From: Deltaproteobacteria bacterium RIFOXYA12_FULL_61_11
GTDB taxonomy: Bacteria; Bdellovibrionota_F; JAHFAK01; YA12-FULL-61-11
Assembly: GCA_001799195.1 (NCBI GenBank)
Contig: MGSU01000210.1
Location: 1-7,630 of the forward strand
Direction of reading: 5' to 3'
DNA: 7,630 nt
In this document: positions 5,964 to 7,630 of the stretch, piece after piece
Layout: the number at the start of each line of letters is the position of its first letter
Position numbering within the stretch: position 1 is the stretch's first letter
Notes under the pieces: generated by a model
Databases searched by the model: none
Told to the model about the DNA's origin: nothing
The model's input: the letters and a program-made list of their open reading frames with translations, nothing else
Translations under genes and position numbers: made by a program

Positions 5964-6002
5964 TTCCTTTCCCCCCCCCGTTAGGTGCGAAACTCCCTCG
6001 AC

Positions 6003-7630
6003 TTACCGAACACAACAGACCGAACCGAAGGCCGTCTTCCTCTGGGGAATGAGGGTTCCGTCCTCCATCGAGATGGTCCAGGCCGTGTCCGGACGAGAAG
6101 CCTCCGTGGTCGAGGTCCAGAATACCGGAGCGCTGGCCGCGAGCGAAAACTCTAGGAAGGCCGCGGCGTCGAAGGGATTGGGATCCTGTTCGAGTTGGAG
6201 GATACTCTCCAGTTCGCGGATGCCCGGGACTCGCCAGCCGGTCTTGCCATCGAGTTCCAGACCGGCGCAGTACTCAAAGGCCCCTGCCCAGGTCTTGCGT
6301 TCCGCCTTGTTGTCGACTTGCCATTCCAGACCCCAGTCGCGATCGAGGACGGCCGTATTGGAAACATTGCGTTGAAAACTGCCCTGGCGCCGGGCTGCCC
6401 AAGGGGCTCCCGCCACGCAGAGCACCGCGCCCGGTCTGTCGGCATCGGCGCTCTCGATCCCGACAGGATGGAATCGCACGGCCCAGAAGTCGGCCTTGTC
6501 CGTGACCAGGACCTCCGAGGTCCAGAACCAGGCCTGGTCGGTACTCGGGTCCTTCTCGAGGGCTAGGCCGAGGAGCGTGTTCTCGGCACCGAAGGAGGCG
6601 ACCGAGAGCAACTCCCGGCGGCTGGGCAAGCGCCACTGCTCGCCGCTCTCGGTGACCAGGGCCTTGCAGATCATCGCGGCCGCGTGTTGGGTGGCCTCTG
6701 TTTCCACCTGCTTGACCGCCCAGCGCAGTCCGGTGTCACCGTCATGCAGTATCCCTCCCTCGGCCTGTTCCAGAGCGCGGGGAGGGGCGCCTTTTGCGGC
6801 CTCCTGGGCAGGGTATCGTGCCGCGATCTCGGCGCACTCCCGGGTCGTGGTCTCGTCGTAGCACGTCTTCAGCCCGCTCGCCGGCAAGCGCGGAGGGGCG
6901 ACCACTTCCACCTTCACCTCGGCCGAAACCGTGAGGGAAGGATTGCCGTTATCGCGGACCGAGACGGTGAAGGTAGAGGTTTGCCCGACCGCGGCCGAGG
7001 TCGGGGCGAATACGAGGTATTGGTGGAGTTGCTCGGCGAAGGAGGGGAGACCCTCGACCGAGAGGAAGAGCGCGTCCTGGTCCTCGTCCTCGGCTGCGAC
7101 GGTCAAGAAGGTCTCGACCCCGGGATAGGCCTGGTAGTGTTGCGCCAGGTTGAGTGTCGGTGTCCGATTGGGTTGACCCGCGAGGTCGACTTTGTCCTTG
7201 AGGAAGAGCAGCGGTTCCTCGCCGAGCGAGAGTTGGAGGAAGTTCCGGTAGGTGGTGGAGAAGACGAGTACGTCCAGAGTAGGGGCGGTCAGTTCGCCGC
7301 TGAGTGGACAGAACAGGTACAGGCCTTCCCGTAGGGCGACCGTCTGATCGAGGTGGCGGCAACGCACCTTGTGGACCGCACCATCGGCCTCACGGACGAT
7401 CAGGAGCGCCACCAGATACGTTGCGTCGCTCTCGATCGTCTGGTGCTTGTGCTGCATCTTTCCTACAGAAGGTTCGAGGCCGATCAGTTGGTAGCCGTGC
7501 TCGACCCGAGGATTCGAGGGCAGGGCGCTCGCAGGAATCAAGAGAGAGGGCACGACACTGAGTGGCAGTGTGACCGACCCGAGTTGCTCGAGACTGAACG
7601 CTTGCAATAAGCGAGTGGCGGGAATGGCTC
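6003..7630 (-). CDS. Secreted/surface-type protein with an Ig/cadherin-like domain and two DUF1566 (Lcl C-terminal) domains, 5'-truncated
   Basis: The frame stays open to the right edge, so the start and any signal peptide lie outside. A TTG at 7607 has no ribosome-binding site and is unlikely to be the start. From the first complete codon in the window the fragment has 541 residues. Residues about 157-242 (TVAAEDEDQDALFLSVEGLP, then STFTVSVRDNGNP) are an Ig/cadherin-like fold typical of adhesins and surface proteins. A linker with two cysteines (KTCYDETTTREC) follows. Two DUF1566 domains come next: about 295-405 with WRLPSRREL, FWTSE and VLCV, and about 430-541 with WRVPGIREL, FWTSTT and the terminal VCCVR. 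DUF1566 lies within the C-type-lectin-like fold group and is common in exported proteins of unknown ligand. The gene converges on tRNA-Gly with 39 nt between them. Function is unknown, but an extracellular or surface role is likely. Confidence 0.85.
   Translation of the reverse strand, partial: AIPATRLLQAFSLEQLGSVTLPLSVVPSLLIPASALPSNPRVEHGYQLIGLEPSVGKMQHKHQTIESDATYLVALLIVREADGAVHKVRCRHLDQTVALREGLYLFCPLSGELTAPTLDVLVFSTTYRNFLQLSLGEEPLLFLKDKVDLAGQPNRTPTLNLAQHYQAYPGVETFLTVAAEDEDQDALFLSVEGLPSFAEQLHQYLVFAPTSAAVGQTSTFTVSVRDNGNPSLTVSAEVKVEVVAPPRLPASGLKTCYDETTTRECAEIAARYPAQEAAKGAPPRALEQAEGGILHDGDTGLRWAVKQVETEATQHAAAMICKALVTESGEQWRLPSRRELLSVASFGAENTLLGLALEKDPSTDQAWFWTSEVLVTDKADFWAVRFHPVGIESADADRPGAVLCVAGAPWAARRQGSFQRNVSNTAVLDRDWGLEWQVDNKAERKTWAGAFEYCAGLELDGKTGWRVPGIRELESILQLEQDPNPFDAAAFLEFSLAASAPVFWTSTTEASRPDTAWTISMEDGTLIPQRKTAFGSVCCVR

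Noticed and set aside
6684-7334. 216-codon plus-strand open frame opposite the DUF1566 gene
   Set aside because: A shadow of the convincing minus-strand protein; low-complexity Glu/Arg/Gly translation.
6003-7607. TTG at 7607 as the true start of the DUF1566 protein
   Set aside because: The frame stays open to the window edge, no ribosome-binding site precedes the TTG, and no signal peptide follows it.

Overview
The window is GC-rich bacterial DNA with dense, high-GC coding and Shine-Dalgarno-type start sites. It holds seven protein genes, two of them cut by the window edges, and one tRNA gene. No transposase, phage gene, CRISPR array or rRNA is visible. Secreted DUF1566 (Lcl-type) repeats, an NTF2-like exported protein, a pseudopilin-like domain and a PqqD-like/membrane/cyclic-nucleotide-binding fusion suggest an environmental Gram-negative outside the Enterobacteria, for example Myxococcota, Acidobacteriota or Planctomycetota. 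That placement is a weak inference. The tRNA lacks an encoded CCA end.

Layout. Positions 1-1582, minus strand: a tight three-gene operon read right to left. It encodes an SCP2-like lipid-binding protein, a fold-type IV PLP aminotransferase (BCAT/D-amino-acid transaminase/ADC-lyase group), and the N-terminal part of a class III PLP aminotransferase (acetylornithine/4-aminobutyrate type) that runs off the left edge. Positions 1583-1799 are a divergent intergenic region. Positions 1800-2321, plus strand, encode a small exported protein with an Sm/SH3-like N-terminal domain and a possible NTF2-like C-terminal domain. Positions 2322-2628 are non-coding and unusually structured: a 133-bp segment bounded by a perfect 13-bp inverted repeat, then a good -10 box and a GC-rich leader hairpin.

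Positions 2629-5821, plus strand, are a two-gene unit and the most unusual part. The first gene encodes a 937-residue protein. It has a PqqD-like winged helix, a roughly 12-helix membrane region that looks like an M50/peptide zinc metalloprotease relative without HExxH, and two cyclic nucleotide-binding domains whose phosphate-binding cassettes look intact. Its stop overlaps the start of a 128-residue membrane-anchored or exported protein with a GspG-like C-terminal module but no prepilin signal. I infer that the pair forms a membrane-associated, cyclic-nucleotide-responsive module; the sequence does not show its output.

Positions 5891-5963 are tRNA-Gly(GCC). Positions 6003-7630, minus strand, are the C-terminal 541 residues of a secreted or surface-type protein with one Ig/cadherin-like domain and two DUF1566 domains. 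Its start lies outside the window.
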